Assembly: GCA_030550585.1 (NCBI GenBank)
Contig: JAUQPB010000003.1
Coordinates: forward strand, 36,333 to 100,332
Direction: 5' to 3'
DNA: 64,000 bases
Origin: Thermoproteota archaeon
GTDB lineage: Archaea > Thermoproteota > Thermoprotei_A > Sulfolobales > Ignisphaeraceae
The notes beneath the pieces are model-generated. The model was not told the origin of the DNA and searched no databases. It saw only the letters and a program-made list of their open reading frames with translations. A program made the translations under genes and the position numbers. This document shows, in pieces, positions 37,965 through 45,943 of this stretch. Position 1 is the stretch's first letter. Every line of letters starts with the position of its first letter.

Positions 37965-39074
37965 CTATACCACCTTCACAATCCTCTCATACTCTCTATA
38001 CACAGCATGCTTAAGCTCATTAACATCAACACCTTTTAAAATGGCTAGAAGCGATGTACCTCCAGCCCCCACACCCTCTTTAACAAACCCGTCTTCATAT
38101 GCTCTAAGCCCATTGAATGGAGCGTCGCTAAAGTCTAGCTCGACATAGGCAAAGGTTATGTTAGGCACCACCATCTTTATGAACCTAGTTATCTCCGCCC
38201 CCCTGTCGCTGTATATCCATTTTGTGGTGGCTAAAACGAGTCTTTGCTCATCGAATCTAGGATCTATGGCTTTCATCAAGGCGAGTGCTGCGAGCATTTG
38301 GGTTCCACCAGCAAGAATAACAGTTGCTCTTGATTTCAGTGCTCCAAGGGCTAGACCAGCAATAGCTATGTGGACAGGGTCTCCAATAACATCATTTATT
38401 TTGAAGGGGTCTTCAGATTGTCCGAGCCTCTTCAGAGCCTCTTCAACAACAGCTTTTTTAATGTTTAGCGGATTTTCTTTTGCAGAGCTACTGATAATGT
38501 TATAGGCGTTGTATCCAAGTCCTTGTAGAATGGATAGAGCTGTTGTTGTTCCACCTGGAATGCTCTCCCCAATTAGCACGACACTGGCTATAGAGCCCAT
38601 TGCTCTGCCAACTAGAGTTGCCTCATCGAAAATTTTTCTCGATGTTCCATGGGACAACGCATCCTCTCTATCTATTCTACCCCCAACACAGCTACTTGAG
38701 AGGCTTATCAAAGGTATTCTAGGCTTTATGTAAGAGCCTGCATCAATAACCATGAAAGGTGTTTGAGAAAGCTGTAAGGCTGTTCTCGTTATTATAGCAG
38801 GTGTTGGTATGCCCGTTGGGGTTGTCGGTATGATGTCTATAGATACAGGCTTCCCAAAATAGAGATACTCCACATCGAGAGCAGGCGTAAACAGCGTTGC
38901 GATACTCATAGAGCCTGCTAGTGATATATTTGGAATTGTAGAGGTCATAGTGGATCCTATAACGTATAGCGCAATTGAAGAGCTTTGGAAAGCAGAGATG
39001 CTGTCTAGAGACCCTTGCAGAACCCTAATCCCCTTAACCATATGCGTCACACAAAAGGGTCTGGCTATAAACAT
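37965..39074 (-). CDS. cobT: Archaeal CobT-type nicotinate-nucleotide phosphoribosyltransferase
   Basis: A 369-residue protein of the archaeal CobT-like family (TIGR00303 type): N-terminal IPNISLAGSM, central SSSCVGGRIDREDAL and GESIPGGTTTALSIL, C-terminal GVGAGGTSLLAIL. It should make alpha-ribazole phosphate from the lower-ligand base. ATG 39074 is used, but an in-frame ATG at 39041 is equally plausible. Follows btuD by 23 bp. Confidence 0.85.
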   Translation of the reverse strand: MFIARPFCVTHMVKGIRVLQGSLDSISAFQSSSIALYVIGSTMTSTIPNISLAGSMSIATLFTPALDVEYLYFGKPVSIDIIPTTPTGIPTPAIITRTALQLSQTPFMVIDAGSYIKPRIPLISLSSSCVGGRIDREDALSHGTSRKIFDEATLVGRAMGSIASVVLIGESIPGGTTTALSILQGLGYNAYNIISSSAKENPLNIKKAVVEEALKRLGQSEDPFKINDVIGDPVHIAIAGLALGALKSRATVILAGGTQMLAALALMKAIDPRFDEQRLVLATTKWIYSDRGAEITRFIKMVVPNITFAYVELDFSDAPFNGLRAYEDGFVKEGVGAGGTSLLAILKGVDVNELKHAVYREYERIVKVV

Positions 39075-39097
39075 TTCATTAGTTGTCGCCTATAGTC

Positions 39098-39892
39098 TCA
39101 TATCTGAACCCCCTTTTCGAGGGGCTCCAATGGAATGACAATCTTCCTGCCATCAACATTTGCAATAGCTATTTTAACACCATAGACCTTCTCAAGAATA
39201 TCCTTCTTTAGAACCTCTTCAGGAGCTCCACAGGCAACCACCGACCCGCCATTCATCACTATTATCTTGTCTGCGTATAGAGAGGCCAGATAAATGTCGT
39301 GTATAGCTACAATAGCCACAATGTTATCTCTCTTTACAACAGATTTGATATAGTCTAGAACCTCTAGCCTATACCTCAAATCTAAGAAAGCTGAGGGCTC
39401 GTCTAAAAGCATAACCTTGGGCTCTTGGATAAGAGCCCTCGCAATTAAGACTCTCTGCAACTCGCCACTACTAAGCTGATCTAGTCTCCTATCGAGGAAC
39501 TGCTTTATGTTTAGCTGCCTTGAAACCTTTTCAACTATCTCAAGATCTTTTGTTGATATGGAGAAGCTTAGCATGTTTTGGTGGGGGTATCTAGCTGTTA
39601 GGAGAAACTCTAGAACTGTTGAGGGTATGGATCTAGATATGTGTGGGTCTACATAGGAGAGAAGCCTGCTTATATCTTTGGGCGACAAACTCGAAACAGC
39701 TTTTCCATCGATATAAACAACACCTTTTCTAGGCTTTACAACAGATGCTATTGTCTTTAGAAGAGTTGTTTTACCCGCTCCGTTAGGACCTATAACAAAT
39801 GCTAGTTCGCCAGAGGATATGGACAAGGTTACTCTATCCAGAGCCTTCACAGAGTTGTACCAAACTTCAACATCTTCAACAACTATCTTCAT
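39098..39892 (-). CDS. btuD: Corrinoid ABC transporter ATP-binding protein BtuD
   Basis: Walker A GPNGAGKTTLL near residue 34, signature LSSGELQRV near 140, Walker B MLLDEPSAFLD near 160 and switch His in AIHDIYLA near 195 place it in the FecE/BtuD subgroup. The C-terminal 40 residues (EPLEKGVQI end) are short for the family but intact. It overlaps btuC by 4 bp. The surrounding B12 genes indicate corrinoid rather than siderophore uptake. Confidence 0.88.
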   Translation of the reverse strand: MKIVVEDVEVWYNSVKALDRVTLSISSGELAFVIGPNGAGKTTLLKTIASVVKPRKGVVYIDGKAVSSLSPKDISRLLSYVDPHISRSIPSTVLEFLLTARYPHQNMLSFSISTKDLEIVEKVSRQLNIKQFLDRRLDQLSSGELQRVLIARALIQEPKVMLLDEPSAFLDLRYRLEVLDYIKSVVKRDNIVAIVAIHDIYLASLYADKIIVMNGGSVVACGAPEEVLKKDILEKVYGVKIAIANVDGRKIVIPLEPLEKGVQI

Positions 39893-40932
39893 TGTCTCAT
39901 CCTCTTGGCTATTAGATAGGCGAGAAAAGGTGCTCCTATAATCGATGTTACAACGCCTAGGGGGAGCTCCCCAACAGCACCACTATACATAGAAACCAAT
40001 CTGACAACAATATCTGCAAATGTTGTTAGAATCCCCCCGACAAGAGCTGTTATTGGTATGGAGAATCTGTGGTCAGAGCCCACAAAGAACCTTGCTATGT
40101 GGGGTGCTGCAAGACCAACAAAACCTACGATGCCTATGAAGGCTATTGTAATGGCTGTTAAGAGAGATGCTATACCTGTTGATATTAGGGATATGAGTTT
40201 TGGGTTAAAGCCAAGCTGCTTCGCATAGTCATCGCCGTATAGATATGCGTTCAATGGTTTGAATAGAGCTATCGAGAATATTAGCAATGCTATGGTCGGA
40301 TAAGCTATGAACGCTATATCTCTGTACAACACAGTGTTTGTAGAGCCCATCAAGAAGTACACAATTGGTGTTCCAATAACCCTTTGAACTATGTACAGAA
40401 GAACATGTGAAACACCTGAGAATAGAGATGCCACAGCTATGCCTGCTAGAACCAGCGCCAGGCTACCCCCTCCAGCCAGTTTTGCAAGCATCATTGTCAT
40501 GAAATAGCCTAGTAGAGCCCCTATAAACGCCACCACCACAAGGTTATATCTGTAAACAGCTGTTGATGGAGATAATATAATTGTTAGCGAGATAGCTGTG
40601 AGTGCAGTTGATGAAAGGCCAAATATGTATGGGTCTGCCAAGGGGTTTCTAGTGGTGGTCTGCATAAGAATGCCTGCTATGGATAGGGCAACACCGCAGA
40701 AGAAAGAGGCTACAGTTCTAGAAACTCTTAGCATAGCCACTAAACGAACGCTGCTATCGCTAGTTGCCATGCCAAAGGGGCTTAGAAAAACTGTTTTGAA
40801 AATCTCCTTGGGATCCAGCATCGAAGGGCCTATAGATAGAGATGCGATTGTTATGGCCATGGATAGAACTATGAGTGTAAAAAGCGAAATTAAAAAATGT
40901 TTTACCTTTCTTTTGTAGAGCTCTAAAGCCAT
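39889..40932 (-). CDS. btuC: Corrinoid ABC transporter permease BtuC
   Basis: A FecCD-family permease with about ten membrane helices. Landmarks include RVSRTVASFFCGVALSIAG near residue 70, TRNPLADPYIFG near 92, and IGFVGLAAPHIARFFVGSDH near 280, which forms the coupling helix region. Length of 347 residues is normal. It is separated from btuF by 3 bp. Confidence 0.9.
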   Translation of the reverse strand: MALELYKRKVKHFLISLFTLIVLSMAITIASLSIGPSMLDPKEIFKTVFLSPFGMATSDSSVRLVAMLRVSRTVASFFCGVALSIAGILMQTTTRNPLADPYIFGLSSTALTAISLTIILSPSTAVYRYNLVVVAFIGALLGYFMTMMLAKLAGGGSLALVLAGIAVASLFSGVSHVLLYIVQRVIGTPIVYFLMGSTNTVLYRDIAFIAYPTIALLIFSIALFKPLNAYLYGDDYAKQLGFNPKLISLISTGIASLLTAITIAFIGIVGFVGLAAPHIARFFVGSDHRFSIPITALVGGILTTFADIVVRLVSMYSGAVGELPLGVVTSIIGAPFLAYLIAKRMRQ

Positions 40933-40935
40933 GTT

Positions 40936-42204
40936 CTATGCAACCTCTATAGGTGGTGTTGAAACAGCTTCCCCTATTTCTAGCACCTCAAGATTTGCCA
41001 CAGCGATGTTAACTACATCAGCTCTCTGTACCTCTCCGAAAATCTCTGGGTGGATAACCTTGGAGAGTATATCCAAAGCCTCAACAATCCTTGGGCCGGG
41101 TCTGCTAACAACATCGTCTGCTTCTCCCATCAACAGATAAACCCTTCCATTCTTCCAAGCGGTTGTATTAACAAGAGGTGTTGCAACAAGCTCTTGATAG
41201 ACAGACTTTGGATCCACATCGTGTACTGTGACAATTATTATCTCAGGATCCTTAGACAAGATAAATTCGTAGCTTAGCGTAGGCCATTTGCTATAGCCAG
41301 ACGCTATATTGTTTCCACCAGCTGTTGTTATAACCCAATTGATAAATGTGTCTCCACCAGTGCTGTACAAGCCCCATGATGGTGGCCCTACAAGCCACAA
41401 AACCCTTGGCTTGGATGCATTGACCAACTTGCTGCTTATCTCATCTATCTTTCTCTGCATAGACTCTACAATCTCTTTAGCCTTATCCTCAACACCGAAG
41501 ATCTGGCCCAGCGTCATGAGATCTGCATAGATATCATACTGGTTTCTAGCTGCATCACATATGAGGAAGAATGTCTTTATCCCAGCCTCTTCAAGCTTTG
41601 CTCTAAACCCTGTCTCCTGAGGTGATACATCCCTGCACATAAAGACCACATCGGGCTTTAAACTAATTATCTTCTCCACATCCAGTGTCCACGGACCACC
41701 AACAACAGTTATCTTACCTTGTTTAACAAGGTCTAGAACCTCTGGTGGATAATTGGAGTAGGAGTCCACTCCAACAACTCTATCCCCAACTCCTATAGCA
41801 AATAGATCCTCTGTTATGCTAGGAATTGTGGATACAACTCTTTTTGGAGGTTCATTAAATGTTATTTCTCTTCCCAATGCATCAACAATTGTTCTTGGCC
41901 ATGTTACTTGTACTGTTTCAACAATTGTTGTTGGGATAGATGTTGAGACAGTTTTAATCGTAATGATTGTTGTTGGTAGTGTAGCTGAGGTGGTAAACGT
42001 TAGAGTTGTTAACGAAGCAGATGCAATTGTTGTATATAGTGTTGTGTACATCGTTGTAGTTTGTACTATAGAAGTGTAGATAGGAGATGTTGAGGTTATT
42101 GTGATGGTTGTTGTTGGCTTTGGAGCTATGATGTTTGGTGTATACCCTATTGCAATACCTATTATCAATGCTATTGCAATCAAGGCTATGTGTTTTGCCT
42201 GCAT
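40936..42204 (-). CDS. btuF: Membrane-anchored corrinoid-binding protein BtuF
   Basis: One N-terminal membrane helix (about residues 5-25) is followed by a Thr-rich, probably glycosylated linker (about 30-105) and a class III substrate-binding domain beginning IVDALGREITFNEPPKRVVSTIPSITEDL (in segments). GVGDRVVGVDSYSNYPPEV and SLKPDVVFM are typical of BtuF. The ATG at 42204 lies directly beside a conserved dyad. It is the first gene of the B12 operon. Confidence 0.88.
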   Translation of the reverse strand: MQAKHIALIAIALIIGIAIGYTPNIIAPKPTTTITITSTSPIYTSIVQTTTMYTTLYTTIASASLTTLTFTTSATLPTTIITIKTVSTSIPTTIVETVQVTWPRTIVDALGREITFNEPPKRVVSTIPSITEDLFAIGVGDRVVGVDSYSNYPPEVLDLVKQGKITVVGGPWTLDVEKIISLKPDVVFMCRDVSPQETGFRAKLEEAGIKTFFLICDAARNQYDIYADLMTLGQIFGVEDKAKEIVESMQRKIDEISSKLVNASKPRVLWLVGPPSWGLYSTGGDTFINWVITTAGGNNIASGYSKWPTLSYEFILSKDPEIIIVTVHDVDPKSVYQELVATPLVNTTAWKNGRVYLLMGEADDVVSRPGPRIVEALDILSKVIHPEIFGEVQRADVVNIAVANLEVLEIGEAVSTPPIEVA

Positions 42205-42220
42205 ATGGTTACCCTAGCCA
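42205..42220 (-). promoter_or_regulatory. Probable operator at btuF start (copy 1)
   Basis: On the minus strand TGGCTAGGGTAACCAT abuts the btuF ATG. It matches 14 of 16 bases of the element before the divergent gene and has partial dyad symmetry (TGGCTAG versus TGGTTAC). Minus-strand TATA elements near 42233-42248 put the transcription start inside or beside it. Confidence 0.6.
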
Positions 42221-42328
42221 TATAGAGTTCATACATATAGTTAAAAAGCTTTGTTGAAAGCCTTACAAAAATTGGATAACCATTGTGTGCTTCGTTTTAG
42301 CTAAAGACAAAAGACTTATAAATTTATG

Positions 42329-42344
42329 TGGCTAGCCTAACCAT
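42329..42344 (+). promoter_or_regulatory. Probable operator at the divergent btuF-like start (copy 2)
   Basis: TGGCTAGCCTAACCAT lies between the TATA box CTTATAAATT (42315-42324) and the TTG/GTG start at 42345-42350. Its half-sites TGGCTAG and CTAACCA form a near-perfect dyad around one base. Binding here would block polymerase recruitment at a leaderless promoter. Confidence 0.6.
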
Positions 42345-42347
42345 TTG

Positions 42348-43145
42348 GTGTTACAACTGAGAATTGTTAGCCTGTCTCCAGCTGTTACCGAAACCCTTGT
42401 CCTCTTGGGACTTGAAGATGAGATTGTTGGTATAACACCATGGTGCAGAATGTACTTGAATAATCCAGCAGAAAAAGAGATTGCAGGAACATATCTTCAC
42501 GTGCCCATCAAAAAGCTCAAGGATCTCAGCCCTGATATAGTCTTTCTTCAGTCGAGGGTGCACGACAAGATCTTCAGCGATGTCAGGTCTGCTGGGTTTA
42601 ATGCATATTTAATGCCTTTGCCAACCAATGTCAATGCCATAATATCGCATATAGTCCTTGATGTGGGTGCAATCACTGGTAGATATTATGAGTCTAGGAG
42701 GTTAGCTGAAGAGCTTCTAGACAAGGTTATGGATATATATAGGAGGTCTAGAGGTGGGAAGAGGCTAAGGATATATGTTGAGTATCTGTGGCCCGACAAA
42801 ACATATTCGACAAGCGGTGCTCTTACATACATAGACGATGGTATTTGGATAGCTGGTGGAGAGAACATCTTTCATAGTGTGCCAAAGGAATTCTTTAATC
42901 CTAGAGATGAAGATATTGTAGCAGGGGATCCAGATTTGATACTTGTGAATATAGAGCCGCCATGGGAATCCCTGACAGTGGATAAGTATAAAGAGATTAG
43001 AGAGCCTCTATCAGAGTTGAAGGCGTTCAAGTATAACAGGATTCTGTTGGTTAAAGAGACTAGAGATGTTAATCTAGCGCACTTTGGGCCTTCGTTCATA
43101 TCGACAGTAGACTGGTTGTCGAAGACATTAAGGCAATACCTATAG
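42348..43145 (+). CDS. Soluble BtuF-like corrinoid-binding protein
   Basis: The sequence is a complete class III binding-protein fold: RIVSLSPAVTETLVLLGLEDEIVGIT, DLSPDIVFLQS, then a long spanning helix and WIAGGENIF. Unlike the operon's BtuF it has no signal peptide or lipobox, so it would stay in the cytoplasm. The TTG at 42345 or GTG at 42348 follows directly on the operator. It may sequester or sense a corrinoid, or the leader may be lost; function is not established. Confidence 0.75.
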   Translation: MLQLRIVSLSPAVTETLVLLGLEDEIVGITPWCRMYLNNPAEKEIAGTYLHVPIKKLKDLSPDIVFLQSRVHDKIFSDVRSAGFNAYLMPLPTNVNAIISHIVLDVGAITGRYYESRRLAEELLDKVMDIYRRSRGGKRLRIYVEYLWPDKTYSTSGALTYIDDGIWIAGGENIFHSVPKEFFNPRDEDIVAGDPDLILVNIEPPWESLTVDKYKEIREPLSELKAFKYNRILLVKETRDVNLAHFGPSFISTVDWLSKTLRQYL

Positions 43146-43157
43146 CAGAAACAGAAT

Positions 43158-44003
43158 GTGCATAGCAGGTGCGCGAAACTGGGTATAGACATGGATTCGA
43201 CAAGTAGAGATAAAGGCGTTAGGACAAGAGTCTATCACATAACATTCTATGACCACGACAACTCTGCGTACATCCAATTCCTCGGATGTAATCTCAGCTG
43301 TCTGGGTTGCATAAGAAAGAGGTATCTGTGGGACCACCACATCGAGAACATAGACCAGGCAATAGATGCGAAAACAGCGATCAGAACCCTAACGCTTGGC
43401 GAACTAGAAGATATTTTGAGAAAAGCTGTGGATGTGCTTGGCCTCAGAAGAGCTGTTCTTGGAGGGGGAGAGCCAACTTCAGATCCAAGCTTCTGCCAAA
43501 TCATCGAGATCCTTGGTGAACTGGGCCTCAGCATTTCAATTCTTACAAACGGCTATGAACTAGATAGGGTATTAGGCTGCATACCTCCAAAGACTTTGAT
43601 AGAGCTCAGCATCAAAAGCATAGACAGCACAAAATACAGTTTATATACAGGTGGCGGGGATCTAAATAAGGTTTTGAAAAACTTTGAAATGTTGCTCAAC
43701 ACACAACTAAATGTTGTGGTAGAGACAATACTCATTCCACAATTCAACGATGTTGACGATATCGAGAAACTGGCTATGTACATAGCTGGCAAAGACCCTG
43801 GAATACCCCTCATAATAGATGAATATATACCTGTGCCCCAGACGCCCTGGGGTAGGCCAAGCAGAGAAAGTCTGTTGGATGCATATAGAAGAGCTAGGAA
43901 GTATCTACACATAGTTATAGTCAGATCATCGTATCCAGAGTTTCACACATCCAAGAAGTTGGGAAACACCTTGATACTCTACCCTTCTAGTCAAATCCGC
44001 TAG
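43158..44003 (+). CDS. Radical SAM protein
   Basis: GCNLSCLGCIRKR near residue 49 supplies the CxxxCxxC cluster motif, followed by GGGEPTSDP (the SAM-binding GGE) near 97 and LTNGYEL near 125. The size of about 280 residues, without a C-terminal cluster-binding SPASM domain, resembles activase-like (PflA/NrdG-neighbour) enzymes. It follows the BtuF-like gene by 12 bp, so it may be corrinoid-linked. Start is GTG 43158 or ATG 43191. Substrate unknown. Confidence 0.8.
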   Translation: MHSRCAKLGIDMDSTSRDKGVRTRVYHITFYDHDNSAYIQFLGCNLSCLGCIRKRYLWDHHIENIDQAIDAKTAIRTLTLGELEDILRKAVDVLGLRRAVLGGGEPTSDPSFCQIIEILGELGLSISILTNGYELDRVLGCIPPKTLIELSIKSIDSTKYSLYTGGGDLNKVLKNFEMLLNTQLNVVVETILIPQFNDVDDIEKLAMYIAGKDPGIPLIIDEYIPVPQTPWGRPSRESLLDAYRRARKYLHIVIVRSSYPEFHTSKKLGNTLILYPSSQIR

Positions 44004-44059
44004 AAAAACGTTCTCCCCCAGCCCAATGTTCCAAACCTCCTTATCATAATGCTGACCAT

Positions 44060-45109
44060 CTAACTTTGGTCTATGTGTAGTCTTAGTGATGCTTCTCGGT
44101 ATATGGGGTCTAGGAACTGGTAGTTGTGGATTATACTCATATCTTCGAGGTTTTTCAGTATATTGTAGAGTATGCTTGGTGATATGGTTGTCCCCTCTTT
44201 TTCTTCGATGTATCTCTTCAAGCCGCTCCATGTTTTGACTCCCTCGGCTATTCCTCTGAGAGCATATGCGTATCTCTTCCCCCTTTCTCTCACAATGTTC
44301 TGCAGCTCCCCTAGGGCTATGTCTATGGCCAGCTTCTTTATTCTGTCTATATCCCTATTCCCCCTAGCATACTCGTTGCCAAAGAATGTCAGCCAGCCTG
44401 GTATGCCATCGAATTCCTCGACGGCCTTCTCCAGAACCTCTGCCTCCACATCTATTCCCAGCTCTCTGAAACCAGCTTTCAGAAACTCTTGCGAGGTGTC
44501 TCTGTCGAATCTCTCTAGCTTAAGATTAAAGCAGTACCTTCCATAGAGAGGTGAATCGAGTCTGTCGATTCCTAGAAACCCGTAAAGCAAACCAACTTCT
44601 GAACCGGTTAATACAAAGGTTATGTTTCTATCGTAGTCGTATGCATGGGCCAAAGCATTTAAAAACTCCTGCGAGCGGGGGCCTCTAAGCTTTTGAGCCT
44701 CATCAAAAGCTATTATGATTCTCCTCCTGTTAAGAGCATCAAAAAGCGATGAAAGCGTGAGAGAGCCCCTGCCCCTCCACTTAATCTCTACCTCAACACC
44801 CCTAATACTTATACCCGATATCGACTTGAGAACATCATACAGCTTATCAAGCTTTGACGAAAACGCCTTCGAAAGCAAGTTATACAAATCCCGCAAGCCA
44901 TAGTTGGTATGCAAATCCCTCAAATCAATTATAACACTAGGAATGCTAACCTCATTGAGAAAAACAGTCAAGAGAGAGGTCTTGCCAATCCTCCTAATAC
45001 CAGAAATAATTATAATAGGTACATCAACATTAGCATGAAGCAACTCAAGCTCGCGATCCCTCCCAAAAAGCTCACTTCTACTAGCCTTAGGCCTGGGATC
45101 AAACAGCAC
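44060..45109 (-). CDS. Archaeal AAA-type ATPase (PF01637 family)
   Basis: FGRDRELELL near residue 15, Walker A SGIRRIGKTSLL near 40, Walker B IIAFDEAQKL near 132 and sensor VLTGSEVGLL near 167 are hallmarks of the archaeal STAND-like ATPases. The C-terminus (from about 265) is a winged helix (SPSILYNILKNLEDMSII). These genes are variable between strains and often adjoin mobile or defence loci. GTG at 45109 starts one base from a perfect inverted repeat. Confidence 0.85.
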   Translation of the reverse strand: MLFDPRPKASRSELFGRDRELELLHANVDVPIIIISGIRRIGKTSLLTVFLNEVSIPSVIIDLRDLHTNYGLRDLYNLLSKAFSSKLDKLYDVLKSISGISIRGVEVEIKWRGRGSLTLSSLFDALNRRRIIIAFDEAQKLRGPRSQEFLNALAHAYDYDRNITFVLTGSEVGLLYGFLGIDRLDSPLYGRYCFNLKLERFDRDTSQEFLKAGFRELGIDVEAEVLEKAVEEFDGIPGWLTFFGNEYARGNRDIDRIKKLAIDIALGELQNIVRERGKRYAYALRGIAEGVKTWSGLKRYIEEKEGTTISPSILYNILKNLEDMSIIHNYQFLDPIYREASLRLHIDQS

Positions 45110-45110
45110 G

Positions 45111-45144
45111 GTTCTACCCCAGAAGTTATATTCTGGGGTAGAAC
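45111..45144. promoter_or_regulatory. Perfect 14-bp inverted repeat before the ATPase gene
   Basis: GTTCTACCCCAGAA (45111-45124) and TTCTGGGGTAGAAC (45131-45144) are exact reverse complements around GTTATA. The minus-strand TATA box GTTTATAAG (45144-45152) puts transcription start near 45120, inside the repeat. It can act as an operator or as a stable hairpin in the short leader. Confidence 0.65.
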
Positions 45145-45482
45145 TTATAAACTTTAAATACCAGTCATAATAGCATCATCTAGACAAATTCGAAAACCAA
45201 AACGAGTAGAAAGCAAATCAAAAACAAAACAACAACATGCCCCAGCTTATCAATAAACATGGAATACCAACCCCTTAGTTCTAGGCACTGTACAAGAGCA
45301 TGCAGAACCTACTGTATAGCATGTGATAGCAACAGGGATACTATCAGCAGATCTCTTGTGAAAGAAAACTGTGCAGAGAGCTACAATATCAGTGTAATAC
45401 CACAGGAAAAATAGCAACACATGCAAGCTATCCTCGCTTGATTATAAAACACGACAGCCCGAAAGAGGCTTTTTGAAGCGGG
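45145..45482. other. Intergenic region with a possible Cys-rich small gene and the sRNA promoter
   Basis: Apart from the small open frame at 45259-45414 and the TATA box TTATAAAAC (45442-45450) that precedes the C/D box sRNA, no gene-like content is visible. Confidence 0.4.
45259..45414 (+). CDS. Possible 51-residue Cys-rich protein
   Basis: ATG at 45259 opens a frame with HCTRACRTYCIACD near residues 10-23, four cysteines in 12 residues that could bind zinc or a cluster, and one more Cys near 39. No clear TATA box or Shine-Dalgarno precedes it and I recognise no family, so it may be a remnant of a larger gene. Confidence 0.25.
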   Translation: MEYQPLSSRHCTRACRTYCIACDSNRDTISRSLVKENCAESYNISVIPQEK

Positions 45483-45562
45483 GCGGCGCCCAATGATGGA
45501 TCAAGCTATCACTGAACGTGATGAAAGGCTTAGATGAAAGGCTTAGCAACTGACGCCGCTCA
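45473..45562 (+). ncRNA. C/D box sRNA with tandemly duplicated guide
   Basis: Elements in order: C box ATGATGG (45493-45499), 12-nt guide (45500-45511), D' CTGA (45512-45515), C' GTGATGA (45518-45524), guide of 25 nt (45525-45549), D CTGA (45550-45553). GCGGCG (45483-45488) and CGCCGC (45554-45559) form the closing stem. The long second guide is explained by a 13-nt tandem duplication, ATGAAAGGCTTAG at 45521-45533 and 45534-45546. Removing one copy leaves the usual 12 nt. TATA at 45442 predicts the 5' end near 45470. A T-run follows at 45599-45604. Confidence 0.8.
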
Positions 45563-45696
45563 ACAATTTCTGTATCTATAACTAAACCTAGATATAAATT
45601 TTTTCTACATATAAAACAATAGACAAGGACTACACAAAACTGGAAGAAGGCATGTACAAGTAGACAGCAGAAAAATATTGTATTTAGCCAGGCACA
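45563..45696. other. AT-rich intergenic stretch
   Basis: Contains the T-run that probably ends the C/D box sRNA transcript (45599-45604). No other feature seen. Confidence 0.4.
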
Positions 45697-45921
45697 TTAT
45701 TCTCTGCTATTTCTCAAGCTAACAATGCAAATCCTAACCACATCTTCTAGATCATTATAACTGGGAATAACATTAACGCTTGTATGCTTCAAAAATGGGG
45801 GCAGCAATATTGATAACCTTGTCAGAGGAGGACTAGAAGAGAATGTGTCTTTATAGATGCCTCTATCAGATGCGTCGATTTTTGTAGAGAAAGATCTTGC
45901 TACCTGTGTTTGGAGGTCTGG
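45697..45921 (-). pseudogene. Possible 5'-truncated gene remnant
   Basis: On the minus strand a 74-residue frame runs from a stop at 45922-45924 to TAA at 45697-45699 with no plausible start codon near its beginning. It reads like a protein C-terminus (RLSILLPPFLKHTSV, then VIPSYNDLEDVVRICIVSL). The family is not recognised. It lies directly behind the ABC ATPase gene, consistent with a gene fragment left by rearrangement. Chance openness cannot be excluded. Confidence 0.3.
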
Positions 45922-45943
45922 CTATGGGGTCTCACACCCTAGA

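Noticed and set aside
42205-42344. Looked for a cobalamin riboswitch in the btuF intergenic region
   Set aside because: The spacer is too short and too AT-rich; no B12-box-like sequence is visible, while the dyads offer a protein-operator explanation.
45525-45549. Duplicated sRNA guide shares 7 contiguous bases with the anticodon arm of tRNA-Arg(TCT)
   Set aside because: The match is too short and would place methylation on an anticodon base; coincidence is more likely.
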